Source: an uncultured Planctomycetota bacterium
Lineage (GTDB): Bacteria; Planctomycetota; UBA1135; GCA-002686595
Length of the DNA: 6,574 nt
Direction of reading: 5' to 3'
Assembly (NCBI GenBank): GCA_903829565.1
Contig: CAIKQM010000280.1
Location: 1-6,574, forward strand
The notes beneath the pieces are model-generated. The model made no database searches. It was not told the DNA's origin and was given only the letters and a program-made list of their open reading frames with translations. The position numbers and the translations under genes are program-made. Below are positions 5,640 to 6,574 of this stretch, piece after piece; positions within the stretch are counted from its first letter, which is position 1, and the number at the start of each line of letters is the position of its first letter.

Positions 5640-6574
5640 GCTAGAACCTCGTCACCTAGGCGACGGTCGTGCGCCAGGTACTGCACGACATAGTCGCGCA
5701 CGGCTTCTTCGACCGCGAGCGGGGTCGCACTCCAGCCCGCAGCCCGCAACTTGCCGGTGTCGGCTTGGGTGCGGTACTGGTACTTGCCCCGCAAAGCCTC
5801 GGGCATGGGGATGTAATCGATCTGAACCGGGCGCCCCATGGCCTGGAACAAGGCCTTGGCGAGGCGGTTCCAACTCGTCGCTCCACCCGAGCCCACGTTG
5901 TACAGGCCGCTCGCCTGCGGCGTTTCCAAAAGGTGCAGCGTCATGGCCACGGCATCCTTCACATACAGGAAGTCGCGCACTTGCTCGCCATGCGCGTAGT
6001 CGCTGCGATGGCTCTCGAACAACTGCATGCGACCCGTCGCTTGGATCTGGCTGTAGGCCTTGTGCACCAAGCTGCGCATCTCGCCCTTGTGATCTTCGTT
6101 GGGTCCGTAGATGTTGAAGTACTTCACACCCACGAGGCGCGACAAGCAGCCTTGACGCGCAGCCCAGAGATCCAAGAGGTGCTTGGAGTAGCCGTACATG
6201 TTCAAGGGCCGCAAGGTGGCGAGATCGGCACCATCCGACATGCCGCGCTCACCATCGCCATACGTCGCTGCTGAGGATGCGTACACACAACGCACTCCTC
6301 CCGCCAAGGCCCAAAGACACACATCCTTGGTGTACTCGTAGTTGTTGCGCATCAAGTACGCAGCGTCACGCTCGGTCGTCGCGCTGCACGCACCCAGATG
6401 CAGCACGCTGGTGATGCCCTGCAGGCTGGCATCACGGCGTTGCATGCGCTGCTGCAACTCGTCGGCATCCATGTAATCGGCGTAGCGCAGCGGCACCAAG
6501 TTGCGCCACTTCTCATCACTACCCAAGCGATCGACGACCAAGATGTTGTCGAGGCCGCGCTGGTTCAGGGCCCA
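5636..6574 (-). CDS. hldD: HldD, ADP-L-glycero-D-manno-heptose 6-epimerase (5' end beyond window)
   Basis: HldD is an NADP-dependent short-chain epimerase that converts ADP-D-glycero- to ADP-L-glycero-D-manno-heptose, the donor for LPS inner-core heptosyltransferases. The window shows 312 residues to the TGA stop. The frame runs open through the right edge, and its first residues, WALNQRGLDNILVVDRLG, align with the segment just after the Rossmann glycine loop of E. coli HldD, so only about 16-20 N-terminal residues are missing. Visible motifs in order are the YADYMD segment, HLGACSATTERD, YASSAATYG (catalytic-site Ser/Thr), the MYGYSK catalytic Tyr (codon 6190..6188), YFNIYGPNEDHKGEM with the HldD-specific Lys (codon 6088..6086), RDFLYVKDA, YNVGSG, and the C-terminal KYQYRTQADTGKLRAAGW. 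This pattern is diagnostic for HldD over other sugar epimerases. Its stop overlaps the hldE start (GTGA), indicating one operon. A TTG at 6541 is not the real start, because homology continues upstream of it. Confidence -1.
   Translation of the reverse strand, partial: WALNQRGLDNILVVDRLGSDEKWRNLVPLRYADYMDADELQQRMQRRDASLQGITSVLHLGACSATTERDAAYLMRNNYEYTKDVCLWALAGGVRCVYASSAATYGDGERGMSDGADLATLRPLNMYGYSKHLLDLWAARQGCLSRLVGVKYFNIYGPNEDHKGEMRSLVHKAYSQIQATGRMQLFESHRSDYAHGEQVRDFLYVKDAVAMTLHLLETPQASGLYNVGSGGATSWNRLAKALFQAMGRPVQIDYIPMPEALRGKYQYRTQADTGKLRAAGWSATPLAVEEAVRDYVVQYLAHDRRLGDEVLA
5647..5650 (-). promoter_or_regulatory. Shine-Dalgarno GAGG for hldE
   Basis: In the minus-strand RNA, GAGG (5650..5647) is followed by a 7-nt spacer and then the GTG at 5639. 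It lies inside the last codons of hldD. With the 4-nt GTGA overlap it supports the GTG start and translational coupling of the two heptose genes. Confidence -1.

Noticed and set aside
6539..6541. TTG as the start codon of hldD
   Set aside because: The 11 codons upstream to the window edge still match HldD, and the NADP-binding glycine loop must lie further upstream.
1..6574. tRNA, rRNA, CRISPR array, insertion sequence or phage signals
   Set aside because: No cloverleaf, spaced direct repeats, transposase frame or terminal repeats were seen; nearly all bases are covered by ordinary genes.

Overview
The window is a gene-dense, GC-rich stretch from a Gram-negative bacterium. The evidence for this is the core-LPS heptose genes hldD and hldE, an exported and probably lipidated dipeptidyl peptidase, and several membrane or exported proteins. 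The lineage cannot be fixed from this sequence. The most telling clue is an apparent selenocysteine codon, which would limit the host to a selenium-decoding bacterium; no Sec machinery (selA, selB, selC, selD) lies in the window.

Layout. Positions 1-308 (minus) hold the 5' part of an exported TlpA/thioredoxin-like gene. Its CXXC motif reads U-G-P-C because the first cysteine position is an in-frame TGA (122..120), and the same frame continues with a normal redoxin sequence to the window edge. Upstream of it on the same strand is an rlmA-like 23S rRNA guanine methyltransferase (346-1170). A 14-bp terminator-type hairpin (1195-1226) separates that gene from a four-helix DUF350 membrane protein with an internal duplication (1248-1844). 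A 135-bp divergent intergenic region carrying a 7+7 bp dyad (1911-1937) leads to a plus-strand S9B dipeptidyl peptidase (1980-4223). That gene converges on and overlaps, by 39 bp, hldE (4185-5639, minus), which is translationally coupled to hldD (5636 to the right edge, minus, start missing).

How the genes work together. hldD and hldE form a heptose unit: HldE supplies the kinase and nucleotidyltransferase steps to ADP-D-glycero-heptose, and HldD epimerises it to the L-glycero form used for the LPS inner core. The other genes look like unrelated housekeeping or envelope functions. rlmA and the redoxin may be co-transcribed, being 37 bp apart. 

The outstanding observation is the redoxin. A standard gene caller would report an 80-codon ORF truncated at the active site, or miss the gene, whereas the sequence supports an exported UxxC selenoprotein with a SECIS-like hairpin just after the UGA.
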